DNA from: Hofstenia miamia
Taxonomy: Eukaryota; Xenacoelomorpha; Acoela
Reading direction: 5' to 3'
NCBI GenBank assembly: GCA_004352715.1
Contig: SCFE01000020.1
Coordinates: forward strand, 765,092-829,091
Length of the DNA: 64,000 nt
The notes beneath the pieces were generated by a model, which was not told where the DNA came from, made no database searches, and saw only the letters and a list, made by a program, of their open reading frames with translations. Within the stretch, counting starts at the first letter, position 1. Each line of letters begins with the position of its first letter. The translations under genes and the position numbers were made by a program. Below are positions 46,834-59,009 of the stretch, piece by piece.

Positions 46834-48644
46834 GTAGTATAAAACCGAGTGAAGCACGTGCCACATTTGACCTTCTCACCGTGGCAGGCTTATCTTGCAG
46901 GCTATGATGAAATTGTGTACTTTGGCTGTCTGTCTATCTCTGACTTCATTGGAATTTATTCTGTTTGTTGTAATATTTGTTGATAAACAAAATTAAGTTG
47001 CAATCTATAGATGAAAATGTACCAATTTTTTAATATACACTAAAAAAACAATTCTCAAAATCAAATGAAATTAGGATTTTATAAGTTGCAATCTATTGTT
47101 CAAAATACTCTTAGTTGTTATCTCATATTCGTTTAATACTGTTAAGACAACTTGAACCTCTTTTTTTACGCGCATGTACTTTCTGTAAAACAATGCAAAT
47201 CTTTTTTAAACATTGATTGTATTTAATGTATTAAAATATTTACTTTTTATCTTGGTATTTATAAAGTTTTAATTTTAAAATTCATAGACTATTTGCACAT
47301 ATTATACAACTGCAGTACATTATCAATCATATGTGAAGGCTTACCTTTACAAATGTACTATGGAAATTTTTAAGTACATTCTTTGTGTCATGTTTACATA
47401 AATTATTACCTTCAACAAATGGAAAAAAAATTATTTAGGTGTCACGCTGTGAAAAGTGGAAAAGCCATATAAAAGTTTGCAAGCATGTAACAGTGACAAA
47501 CCATATAAGTGGAAGTGATGTATAAAGTCGAAAAAAGGCAAAAAGTCTACAAAGGTGCAAAAACAAAAAAACATATAACCTGAAAGAAAGGTAGAAGTCA
47601 ACAGTTTTGCCAAAGAAGACCGCGTGTACAATCTACAACTACGTAAAACTAATATAATAAAAGTGTATGAAAAACCTGTATAATTCTTACTAATTGCATA
47701 ACATGAGCATTCTTTAGAAGAAAAAATGTGTCTTTTTGCATGTGTCTCTGTCTTGTGTTTGAAAACGAAATGTTACTTTTGCATGCAATTTTACCATGTA
47801 AAAATTCACGAAGAATTAATTAAAACACAACGATTATATAGACTTGCTAAACATTAGAAATTCATGGAATTTTTACGTAAAAGAAAATCATTCATTTACA
47901 AAACACAATATTGCTTTGATTTTTTTCCAGTGAAAAAGGCTCATTCTTTTGAATGCTATACCGTAGAAACTTAAGTTCAAATGTTATTCTTAATATTCTT
48001 AATCTCTATGCGATTTTGAAACGTTTAATATTGCAAGATAAATATTTTATTCTTTAATTCATCGAAAAATGCCTTGAAAATGTTTTTATTTCATTTTATT
48101 TTTTCTAACAAAGACAGTGACTAATAAATCGGTTTACTTTATTAACATTCTAGTTAAAATATGATTTGAAATGTTTTTTTAATTGTGATAATTTATAAAG
48201 TTATTTGAATTTCATGTTTATAGTTTGAAATAGACTGTTTATAAATTTTGTAGATAAAATTCTTTACGATTAGATATAGATAAAAAATTATGTAATGTTG
48301 ACCTTGTCTGTGAAAAAGTGCAATTTTGTATACATAAGAATATACAACCAACATAATGGGATTTCGCACTTCTGAAAGAATTACAACTATTTTGAAAGAT
48401 TTAAAGCTTTTTGGTGAGCTTTTTTTATAATTAAATCTCAGACATTGCTTTGATTATTACTGCTTTTTGCGATATTTTTCCTAGTTAGTTTCACAAATAT
48501 TTTTTTTAAAATCAATCAATTTTATTTTAACAAATTTTTGCTTGTTTACCATCCGATATTAAATTAATTCGATACTTCATCATAAATGAATTGCTCTTTG
48601 TTTGTCAATACACATTTTAACATCATTTGTTTAAATTGTTAATT

Positions 48645-49956
48645 CCCAGATAACAATTTAATGTCTAAATAATGTTGTTTTGGGTTGTTATGTGGTTATT
48701 GTATTTATCAAAAATAACGTTGTTTTAACGTTGAAATGGTACCATTTCGTTATTTGAAACAACGTTGCTTCAACAACGTCACATTAGATCGTTTTTATGA
48801 GTAAAACATTGTTTTATATTGTCACATGATTGGTTTAGCATTACTTTTATATGCAAATAACATTTTATAATGTTAAGTATTTTAAGCATTGATGATTAAA
48901 CAAATACAAGCCCAATAAAGTCCAGACCATTATCTTTTAGATACAGTCAAACATATTTATAACAAACATTTGTTAAACATTTAAATGAATGTCTTGTATA
49001 TAAAGATTTAAAAGCAATTTATTGCTACAAGAAAAAAGGTACAAAAAACTATAAACTACAAAACTACAAAAAGTTATTTACAAATATAGTAAATATATAT
49101 AATCTAGAATGTGGCCCGTACGGGCATCGGGCATATATATACGGGCAACGGGCTCAGCTAACGGGCACCTTTGTTAATAAAAAAATATGCTTAAAAAATG
49201 AATTAAATCTCTAGTTCAAAATCTTGACAAAACTAATTGTAAAACTTTTGATGTAATGCTGTAAAAATGTTCGTAAGTAGATTTGCTAGTAATGCGTTTG
49301 ATAAGCGAGTCCTCCTCCGACGCAGTAGCATAATGATTCAAATCTTAACAGACATTTATTTTTATTTTACGGGCCCAAAATCCCTTACGGGCGTACGGAC
49401 ATGCATATGGGTGACCGGCCACACCAATGTATATAACATTAAAATGTGTCTACGTGTGTGTGTGTGTATTTAATACAAAAATTTTGAAATGAATGTAGTG
49501 TATTATTGTCGTTAAGTAGGCATTGTCTATTAAATGATAACAATGAGCATAAAAATCTACCCAATTTAACAAAAATATAAAAATCTAAAATTAAATACAA
49601 TTTTGAAATAGTACTTTCTTAAATCGTGAAAAATATTTTCTGCTCAAATTTACCTTTTATATTGAACAGTCCATTTCAAGGTGTCCAAATATTCATGAAT
49701 AAATTATTTTGAAAATTCACTTATCTGGTATATTATAAATTTAACAAATTTAAAATTTCAAAAAAGGTTTTGCAAGTATTTTTTTTATATTAAAAGGATC
49801 TAGTAATAAGAATAACAAACTGAGTAGTATTTCCGAGCATCTGGTCACTGATTATTTATTACTAAAGTTGTTATTGGGATGTTAGTGGTTGCTGCAACAA
49901 GCAAAAGTATGAAACAACTATAAACAACATAAAAGCAACCAAAATTGTTATCTGGG
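48645..49956. mobile_element. 1.3-kb transposon with CCCAGATAAC ends
   Basis: The ends CCCAGATAACAATTT and AAATTGTTATCTGGG are perfect inverted repeats. The flanks TTGTTAATT (48636-48644) and TTGTCAAGT (49957-49965) agree at 7 of 9, so the target duplication is probably 8-9 bp. The subterminal part (48690-48790) has clustered AACGTTGTT / AACAACGTT motifs. The interior resembles the partial element at 3133-3524. No transposase is seen. An 8-9 bp duplication fits MULE- or P-like superfamilies, but I cannot assign it. Confidence 0.75.
49111..49427. mobile_element. Nested GC-rich-ended element with ACGGGC repeats
   Basis: A segment starting GTGGCCCGTACGGGC and ending GTGACCGGCCAC carries ACGGGC motifs at both ends and AT-rich DNA between. 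Similar ends facing each other suggest a small inserted element, but I could not define a clean target duplication. Confidence 0.4.
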
Positions 49957-50721
49957 TTGTCAAGTGTTTTTGATTGTGAGTGTCACCTCGTTTGACTTTT
50001 CTACTAACCATAACTTTAGATGGTATGCTGCGAAATTCAAGAAGTGCACTGTGATAAAAATACAAAATTATTTGGTAAGCATTCTTTTACATTACAATAA
50101 TTCATATTGTTTCTCATTGTTAGGCCAGATTGTTTTTAAATATTTCTGTTTGTTGTGTAAGTAAAGATCAAAACTGTTATCACTATTTCGATTTATGTTT
50201 TTTGTACTAATTGAATGTTTTAGCATTATCAATCTCCATCGCTTATTAAAAGAAGAGGTAAATTTTTTCACCATTTCCATCCAACAATAAAGTCATGACA
50301 AACATTATCAATGTGTTAATTGCACTGTAGATGAAATTTACTATGTGAACTTTATCATCATTTATTAGTGCATTTTATAGGTTTTGTAAATAAATGTATT
50401 ATTTGTAAATGTTCGTGTTCTCTGTATAGCGAGAGTATGCGTCTGTAAAAACATGTATTTATTTTTCTCCGCATTTGAAAATAATTATTAATTACGACTC
50501 TTAACGAAAAAAATTAGCAATAAAATTTTTGTAATTCCAAAACGTGAAATTTTTCATATAGAAAGAATTTCATGGGATTTCTAAAATTGTTTATGTAATG
50601 TGTATAAAAAAATTGTTACATTTTGAACAATGGATTGCAACTTATAGAATTCTAATTTCATTGGATTTTGAGAATTGTTTATGTAATGTCTATAGCAAAA
50701 TTTGTTACATTTTTATCAATA

Positions 50722-51228
50722 CAGTACCGAACAGCATGGAGACACCTCCGCCAGATTTGCATTTATTAGCATAGTTACATAGAAATGCAGCATGAAAGGG
50801 CAATTTAATAGGCAGCGGTGCATTTTGACGTGGTCTAACCATCAGCAAAGTTTACAAAAATATCTGAAGTTGCTTACAAATTTTATGATTATTACCCTTA
50901 TTGACATTAGTGCAAAGCCGGACAAAAGTATGGAGATGGCGAAGTATGAGGCTTGAAATATCATAGATTCGATTGGCTGACAGAGTATGACTATGTATAA
51001 CATGTTCAAAAGCTTGTTTCTTCAGTTGGAAATAATCAATGTCAAAAATAATTATTACATAAAGCTTTTGTAAGAATCCTGACACAATCGAGCAAACTTT
51101 GTGCAGAGTATCTAAGAGCCATGGCAAAACACTGATTAGTTAAGTAAGGTTGGTTGAAGCATGTACATCTCAATTTTCCAATACATGCAAGTTGTTTGCT
51201 GGTGTTTCCATATTTATGTCCGGCACTG
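50722..51228. mobile_element. Tc1-like MITE inserted in the right foldback arm
   Basis: The ends CAGTACCGAACAGCATGGAG and, reversed, CAGTGCCGGACATAAATATG are of Tc1 type. TA lies on both sides (50720-50721, 51229-51230). A third end-like motif (GCCGGACAAAAGTATGGAGA) lies inside near 50917. The left foldback arm shows the corresponding site without the insertion, which confirms the boundaries. No transposase. Confidence 0.75.
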
Positions 51229-51352
51229 TAGATTACAACTTAATTTTGTTCGCCAACGTACACAATTACATCATAGTCATGCAAGAAAAGCCTGCCAATA
51301 TCAAAAGGTCAAATGTGGCACGTGCTTCGCTCGGTTTTATACTGCTGGGACC

Positions 51353-54300
51353 AAAAATGAATGATCTGGGACAAGAGATTTGAGAATATTACTTATAACT
51401 TTATAGAACTGGGTCCAAATCTAATGGGAATAAATTTGACTGGGACTAAAAAAATCCTGGTTCCACTGAACTCTAATGGAACATGCCTTAATACAATTTA
51501 AAAATTTCAGTTAAAGTGTATTCCTTTTTTTGAAAATTTTGAATTTTTAAAAAAATTATAATTCTTTCCATACCTAAAGTTTCTTGTAGAATCTGTACCT
51601 AGCTAAGATAGATTTAAATTTTAGTGGTGGTTTTACTAATTTGATATTGTTAAGGCATGTGGCAGCAGGTACAATTCCAACATCATCTTTTCAGTTTCTG
51701 ATTCTATTTTAGTATATTGAAGCTATTACATAAGTAAGCTGTACCTTACTTCAACAGTAATGAAACTCTATTTAGATCGTCAACAGTAATGGTAAACAAG
51801 GCCTAAGCCACAAAAGGAACCATGGAAAGAAGGATGAATCACTGATAACTAGTTACATGGTAATTGGTTTTGATTTAAGACTAATCTCAGTGAGAGAGAA
51901 GTTGTGTTGTGCGGTGTTTCCTATTGTTGCTTACCTATTACTAATTTTGTACATTGATTGTTCTTGTTATGATTAATGCGCACCCAAGTTAATCAAAAGT
52001 GGAAAATCTTGATAAGCTCTTGGATATTTCTTAGATTTGTTTTTGAAAAAACTTGCAAGAACTTGACAAGAAATTTGCAAGAAATTCCAAGAATCAGGAG
52101 AAATCTTTAAAAGTTCTTGGAAGTTTCATAGATATTCTTGGAAAAAAATCTTGCAAGAACTTGACAAGAAATTTTTAAGATTTTCTAAGAATCTTGAAAG
52201 AAATTTCTAAGAATTTTTAAGAAGTATAGAAAATCCTCAAATTTTCTTGGAAGTTTCTAAATTTTTCATTGAGTAAACTTGAAATTTGGCAAGAAATTTC
52301 CTGGAAATTCCAATATTCATAAAATAAAAATGCAAGCAATTTTAAGAAGTCGCCAAAACTAAAATGTAATTTGGATGCAATGTACAGAACAAATGCGTAA
52401 CATAATCATGATTTTATTTAAAGTTATTTGTTGTCACATAGAAAAGACAAATATGTATAAATATTAATAAGATTTTAAACATAGACTTTTTTAAGGTCAT
52501 ATATTCATATTTCATATATTTCAATTGTTTGAGTGTGTTTTTCCACAACGTAGCTTCCATCCATATTTGCGGAATTTCTTCACATCTTGCAAAACCGCTC
52601 ATAAAATAAGATAATTATATATGCATAAAAACAAGGTATTTCATTCATTCAAAAATTGATTAATTATAACAGAATTTGCATAATTTCCCTTTGCAATAAA
52701 AGATCTAATAGTTTTACTTTAATTTTGGAATGGTTAAAAATGAGAATGTCTGAGCCATCAAGATCAAGAACATATTGTCTTCACGAGATCACCCAACGGA
52801 TTTACAATTTTTTTACACAATAATCAGGAAATTAATTGAAAATCTGAAAACAAAATATATAATTTGTTTCACCTTCAGTTTTCTTCAGTTTTATATTTCT
52901 TGTTGAATGCAATTTTGAGAATCAATTTCAGTATATATATATATATATAGCTACCAGCTGGGAGTGGGTCAAGATTTTACTAAAATGGGTACTCATTGGG
53001 CAAAAGTAGGATGAAAACATTTTTCATTAAAGAAAGTTCGAAGTAAGAGATTGGAAATTTTAGAGATCGTAAAAGGATTTTCTTACATCAATATTCCTTG
53101 CTTAAAAATTTTTTATTTCTTGGAAGTTTTGTCGCATTTTGAAAAACAGATTACCATGCATTTTAACTCTTGGTAAAATTTAATTCTACTTAATGATATC
53201 ACCTATCAGCAAGATCATGTTGATTTTTAGTTAATCGGCTTTGAAATTACATTGGAAGGAGTGCAACTGTCTTTGTATAAATGTACTACATAAAATAATA
53301 GCTTTATAAAAAATTTTATAGAGTTAAAATTAAATTTCATTTTGCTATTAATAATGTTATTAAAATGCATTGGCATCACGTTTGTTATTAGATTTCATTT
53401 TGTATCAATAGTAGAGATCACACTTTAAAAAATGCATCTTCTAGGAAATAAGAATTCAAAATATTTGAGTGGTGTTGCGGTGAAGTGCAATGAAAATTGT
53501 CATAGAACATATATGGAGCGATAAAATATCGTAAATAGTTTTCGAGTACATTTTTTGAGTAGGCCAATTCGGGAATGGGGGGGAGTGGTAGAATATAAAA
53601 CGTAGGGCAAGGTGGGGCAGATGTCAACACGTGGAAATGGGGCAGGGCACAAATTATATATATATANNNNNNNNNNNNNNNNNNNNNNNNNNNNNNNNNN
53701 NNNNNNNNNNNNNNNNNNNNNNNNNNNNNNNNNNNNNNNNNNNNNNNNNNNNNNNNNNNNNNNNNNNNNNNNNNNNNNNNNNNNNNNNNNNNNNNNNNNN
53801 NNNNNNNNNNNNNNNNNNNNNNNNNNNNNNNNNNNNNNNNNNNNNNNNNNNNNNNNNNNNTATATATATATAGATAAGGTATTTATGAGATCCTTAACCC
53901 CTTCCTCGGAAAAGGATTCATAGTTACCCATAGCCGCCCGAATCCCTGTTGGTTCACTTTTAAGAACTATTGTAATAATAATTCTAAATTATTGATGTGT
54001 GGATAAGCTAATTTTGCTAAAGCTTCCTGCCCATCTTATTTAAGTTCGTATTTGTACCCACTTGATACCTGCATTTAGAATGGCAATTAGTGATGTGCGG
54101 GTACGCTTATTTCCATTGCGCAAACTTTATGCTTTAAATACGATTTTTTTTTAAAAAAATAATTGTAAACATAATGTTGAAAAAATTATCAACTAATAAA
54201 CTTGAATTATGTTGGAAATTTTATTGCAAATTCTTCAGTTATTTCATAGCAGGAATAAAAATTCACATTTTTCTACTAGTAAAGCATTTCGAGTACGGCT

Positions 54301-54459
54301 AAGAAATTATTTTTTGCCGTTTGGGCTTCATTAATAAAAGCGAATTTTAAATTATTTAAAAACTAAAGTTTTTAATAATAATATTCAATTGAGTTTCAGT
54401 TCGGTAAATAATTAGTTAATTATTGTTAATAAAAAATGTGAAGCATAACAAAACTTGGC
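51353..54459. other. Non-coding; CAAGAA-rich repeat region and one gap
   Basis: Positions 52020-52290 are a degenerate repeat of CAAGAACTTGACAAGAAATTT-like words. Related words recur at 55420-55490 and 58630-58730, partly in the opposite sense. Ns fill 53667-53860 between (TA)n tracts. No gene is supportable. Confidence 0.5.
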
Positions 54460-54687
54460 GTTATTTTACTTTAGAGGACCCACTTGGAGTGACGTCAAAA
54501 AATATTAATTAAACTGTAACCCTAACCCCAATCCCTCACCCTAAACTTAAACGTCTTGCAAAAAATAATCAACATGATGAAATGCAATGCAATTTCAATG
54601 GTTGGGGTGTAGGGTTAGGGTTAAGGTTAGAGTTTAATACCTATTTTATGACGTCACTTGAACTGGGTCCTCTAAAGCTCTAATAAC
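54460..54687. mobile_element. 228-bp MITE with long arms, CRE-like and TTAGGG-like motifs
   Basis: Arms of about 75 bases are inverted copies: GTTATT, then TTTAGAGGACCCA, GTGACGTCA, TTAAACT, and TAACCCTAACCC on the left; the complement with TTAGGGTTAAGGTTAG on the right. The loop is about 70 bases. No coding capacity. It is bounded only by the arms, and I could not fix the target duplication. Confidence 0.7.
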
Positions 54688-55650
54688 TTACATTTGAACT
54701 TTGATGGTCAATTTTAGAGCTTATAAATAAATTCGCACTTCACAAATTTAGAACTTTCCACCTCACATTCCAAACAGCTTAATGTATTTGCTAGAAAATT
54801 AACTAGAAATTAACATTTCAGTGCAATTGGAATTCACGAAATTGCGGGAATTTTAGAGAACATCATACAAAATGATTTTGAGCTCAACAACATGTCTGCA
54901 ATTCCCCCGTTCTCTATCGGATTCTATAAAAATTCTAATGCATATACTACTTTGATTTCATTTTAAATAAACACATGTAAATTAGAGCCGGATCCAGAGG
55001 AGGAGGATCTCGACTTCGTGATCATGACCATTTTATTGCCTTTTCTCAACACTATTTTGATTTAAATAAACTATAATATTTATTAGAATATTATTTATTC
55101 TTTGTCCAATTTACATGAGTTTCAAAACCATTCAATAAGTACAACGTGAATTTTTTGTAATGCTTAAACTTACAGGTATTGCAATACTTGTGCAATATAC
55201 GAAATATTAAGCAGTACTTGTAAGTTTCAATACATATTATATTTGTATGTATGCTGTAGAAATTCCATTTAAATGATAATGTATTAGAAACTCTTATTTC
55301 TAATAATTTTTTTAAAAAATATTCAAGATTGTTGAAAAAAACCAAGAAAATATTTTTTCTTAAACACCTTCAGAAATATTCATAAACTTTGAAATAAATC
55401 CAAGAATAAATTTCTTATTAAGTTCTTTTAAGAATCTTGTAAGATCTTTGCAAGAAATCCAAGATTCAAGAACTTTCCAAGATTATCCAAATTTTCAAAT
55501 GGAAATTTGCAACCAGACTGCTTTCGCTTCTTAATTTCCTTACATATAATTAACCCTACACACAAATACACAAAGACAACTGTATGCATGTGAACAATCA
55601 ATGTGGCCAGCGTTAAAGAAGAATGATTAGGTCCACTATTGATTAGGTTG

Positions 55651-55868
55651 ATTAAACTCTGTCCCAGTTAATAAGTAAACCGGTTTTTTAGGAAAATGAG
55701 GTAGTATGATATAAACACGAGTATAATTTCAAGTTTTCATTTTCATTTTTTATAATATGTACAAGATCCTAAACTATCTAATTCGCGCCTAAACCATGGT
55801 ATTTACGCTATAATAAAACCCCAATTATTGATATAAAACTTTACTTATTAACTGGGAAAGAGTTTAAT
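55651..55868. mobile_element. TTAA-associated MITE, 218 bp
   Basis: The inverted ends carry ATTAAACTCTGTCCCAGTTA then ATAAGTAAA at the left and their complement at the right with one mismatch. Each contains TTAA next to ACTCT, so TTAA may be the target duplication. Immediately after, a 33-38-bp unit (AAGAGTTTAATAACATGCAA onward) is tandemly repeated, which includes the last part of the right end. Confidence 0.7.
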
Positions 55869-56049
55869 AACATGCAATAAATAAGGGTGAAAGAGTTTAA
55901 TAACATGCAATAAATAAGGGTGTTTGTAGACACCTCATATGTACAGGGCAGAGAAACTTGCTTATATGAAACATATATTATAACAAAAGTAATGAATATA
56001 TACAAATCAATTTTGTAATATCATAATAAAAAACAAGTAAATTTTACAA

Positions 56050-56308
56050 TTTGCCAGTTTTAAATATGATATCAGGCAAATGACGTCCGTTATTGTCAAT
56101 ACATTGTGTCAGTCATTTCCAGAAATTGATGCTGCCTCTTTCCAACATTTCAATAGGAATCTTGGCGGCGGCTTCACGAATGTTATTCTGTAGACCTTGC
56201 TGGTCAATGAAGTTCGCCCCTCAAAGAGATCACGTGCCCAGGAAAGGCTTCATTCAGCCAACTTGTAGGGATGGAACTTCAATTCCTGATTAAGGATCCG
56301 TCTAACCC
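56050..56308 (-). pseudogene. Mariner/DUF4817-type transposase relic, internally deleted
   Basis: On the minus strand VRRILNQELKFHPYKLAE (the second helix-turn-helix, compare VRRILLQTLGMHPY in the 9-kb copy) is followed within about 40 bases by QGLQNNIREAAAKIPIEMLE and, after one stop, by LTQCIDNNGRHLPDIIFKT. The last two pieces match the C-terminal tail of this transposase group. The whole catalytic domain between them is gone. Stops and a frame change confirm it is dead. Confidence 0.6.
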
Positions 56309-56349
56309 AATAAACAATAAAACGTTTTATACCCCTCTTATAATGGTAT

Positions 56350-57405
56350 AACACGTTGTAGGACGTCTTAAGATACGTCTTCTAAACGTCGTATAAAACA
56401 CCATTTCTAAANNNNNNNNNNNNNNNNNNNNNNNNNNNNNNNNNNNNNNNNNNNNNNNNNNNNNNNNNNNNNNNNNNNNNNNNNNNNNNNNNNNNNNNNN
56501 NNNNNNNNNNNNNNNNNNNNNNNNNNNNNNNNNNNNNNNNNNNNNNNNNNNNNNNNNNNNNNNNNNNNNNNNNNNNNNNNNNNNNNNNNNNNNNNNNNNN
56601 NNNNNNNNNNNNNNNNNNNNNNNNNNNNNNNNNNNNNNNNNNNNNNNNNNNNNNNNNNNNNNNNNNNNNNNNNNNNNNNNNNNNNNNNNNNNNNNNNNNN
56701 NNNNNNNNNNNNNNNNNNNNNNNNNNNNNNNNNNNNNNNNNNNNNNNNNNNNNNNNNNNNNNNNNNNNNNNNNNNNNNNNNNNNNNNNNNNNNNNNNNNN
56801 NNNNNNNNNNNNNNNNNNNNNNNNNNNNNNNNNNNNNNNNNNNNNNNNNNNNNNNNNNNNNNNNNNNNNNNNNNNNNNNNNNNNNNNNNNNNNNNNNNNN
56901 NNNNNNNNNNNNNNNNNNNNNNNNNNNNNNNNNNNNNNNNNNNNNNNNNNNNNNNNNNNNNNNNNNNNNNNNNNNNNNNNNNNNNNNNNNNNNNNNNNNN
57001 NNNNNNNNNNNNNNNNNNNNNNNNNNNNNNNNNNNNNNNNNNNNNNNNNNNNNNNNNNNNNNNNNNNNNNNNNNNNNNNNNNNNNNNNNNNNNNNNNNNN
57101 NNNNNNNNNNNNNNNNNNNNNNNNNNNNNNNNNNNNNNNNNNNNNNNNNNNNNNNNNNNNNNNNNNNNNNNNNNNNNNNNNNNNNNNNNNNNNNNNNNNN
57201 NNNNNNNNNNNNNNNNNNNNNNNNNNNNNNNNNNNNNNNNNNNNNNNNNNNNNNNNNNNNNNNNNNNNNNNNNNNNNNNNNNNNNNNNNNNNNNNNNNNN
57301 NNNNNNNNNNNNNNNNNNNNNNNNNNNNNNNNNNNNNNNNNNNNNNNNNNNNNNNNNNNNNNNNNNNNNNNNNNNNNNNNNNNNNNNNNNNNNNNNNNNN
57401 NNNNN
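56350..57405. other. ACGTC-repeat end and 994-bp assembly gap
   Basis: Positions 56350-56411 match 63280-63343 and stop at Ns 56412-57405; a (TA)n array follows the gap. The same repeat therefore lies beside two different gaps. Confidence 0.8.
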
Positions 57406-57445
<40 letters not shown>

Positions 57446-57449
57446 GCAT

Positions 57450-58448
57450 ATATTATATATGCCAAGTACGGGCGTTCAAGCGTGGCTGGTACAACTTGAC
57501 AAAATGAATATATTTAGCATTTGTAAAATATACTCAGTTTAGCACATTATCTGCCAATTTTTATTAGTTCAAATAAGTCAATAAATCTGCAAACATATGT
57601 ACTTAATGTAGCCTAATTTTTACTTGGTGAATATTTTAAAATGCCATTAGTGTTGAATATAATTATTATGCAAACATTCAAAATTGATATTAAAGATAGA
57701 TATTTGAAGATGTCATTTGATTAACTCAGAAAAACCTGGAAACAGCTTTTGCAATTCTATAAAAATCAGTGTTTAACCTCAACACCTATCCAATTGACGA
57801 TCTTAAAGATCAACCCAATCTGTATGTATGTTAGTGATTCTATAAGTTGAACTATTTTTTAGAATTGCATACGTTTTAAATTATTTTCATAATGTAATTT
57901 ATTTACTTACTGTTTTTTATGAAGTTGATTTTGTTACACTCTTTTATTCCAAGTTTCTAATATTGGAACTATGACAACTGATATTATCAGGTTAGCATAT
58001 GATTAAAAATGCATATAGTTAAATCACAATTCACATTTTTCATCTGAAAAATTATGACAGTGATTCAAATGCAACATCTATTTTTCTATATCAATTTGAG
58101 TGTGATTTTTGGTACTTTTGAATGTGGGATGGGAGACAAATCAAAATTACCGAAATTTTCATTACACATGATGACAAATGTTTGCATGTGGATATGAAGA
58201 GTGTTCATATATATATATTTAATATATATATTATATATATATTTATATATATATATATATGTAATGTGTATGTATTCATGCATAATTTTTCTAATTTAAG
58301 AGCTGCTTTTGCAAGATATTGAAAAGCCCGCAAATTCAGATAGAAACAAGAGCTGCCATAAATCAACACTGTGTGGGAAAGAAGTCAATCAAGCAATTGA
58401 TTACTTTGTATGGTTAGATTAAAAAATTAAACCTTGAAAAAATCATTG
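57450..58448. other. No gene seen
   Basis: AT-rich sequence with an interrupted TA array at about 58205-58262. Confidence 0.5.
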
Positions 58449-58708
58449 CTGAAGTTTATACGTTTCTATTTTTTCTGTAAAGTACTTTAATTAACTTCAA
58501 AGTTGCTATAGGAATATGGAAGTCTTGATATGGTTCTTTAAATTTCATATTTATTATTTTAAAGTTATATATAAGAATAAAAAGCCTATGCATGGTTCTT
58601 TAAATTTCATGCTCATTACTTTAAAGAACATATTTATGCTTGAAAGTTCTTGCAATTTCTTGCACCAACCCAGTTAATACTTGAATTCATCTTATAAGAT
58701 TCTTGAAA
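58449..58708 (+). repeat. 260-bp repeat, copy A
   Basis: Identical to 59651-59910 at every position except the 21-base block 58591-58611 (CATGGTTCTTTAAATTTCAT plus G). In this copy the block continues an older internal duplication, because ATGGTTCTTTAAATTTCAT also occurs about 60 bases earlier; copy A therefore looks ancestral. Confidence 0.9.
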
Positions 58709-59009
58709 GATTTGACAAGATCTTTAAAGTTTTAGCTGTATTGACTTCCATGAGATATGGAAAAAAAATTTTTATGGGTAAAGTTAATCAGCAAATAATG
58801 ATGGGTGTGTGAGAGGGCAGTGTACTTTGAAAATGAAAAGTAGTCTTTTATATGTAATTTAAGATTCCCAAAAAACGTGTTAAACTTTGTACATAGACAA
58901 TGTAAGCAGTTGAAATATATTGAAAATTAGTCATCAAAACATAGTGTGAAAAGTAGGGATTAGATGTAGGCGCTTCTTCTAAAGGATCAATACTCTTTTA
59001 TGCTATGAA

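Larger units (their letters stand above)
46834..51345. mobile_element. 4.5-kb foldback structure with inverted arms
   Basis: Left arm blocks 46834-46925 and 46986-47107 are inverted copies of right arm blocks 51252-51345 and 50620-50720 plus 51229-51250. Shared landmarks are AAGCACGTGCCACATTTGACC in the outer block and GATTGCAACTTATA in the inner one. The left arm has about 60 extra bases (46926-46985); the right arm is split by a Tc1-like MITE. The 3.5-kb interior holds another element (48645-49956) and no clear transposase. Foldback elements have this form, but a chance inverted pair of one repeat family is possible. Confidence 0.6.

Noticed and set aside
54520-54640. Interstitial telomere
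   Set aside because: The CCCTAA/TTAGGG-like runs are short and lie within the arms of a 228-bp MITE, so a telomeric fusion is not needed to explain them.
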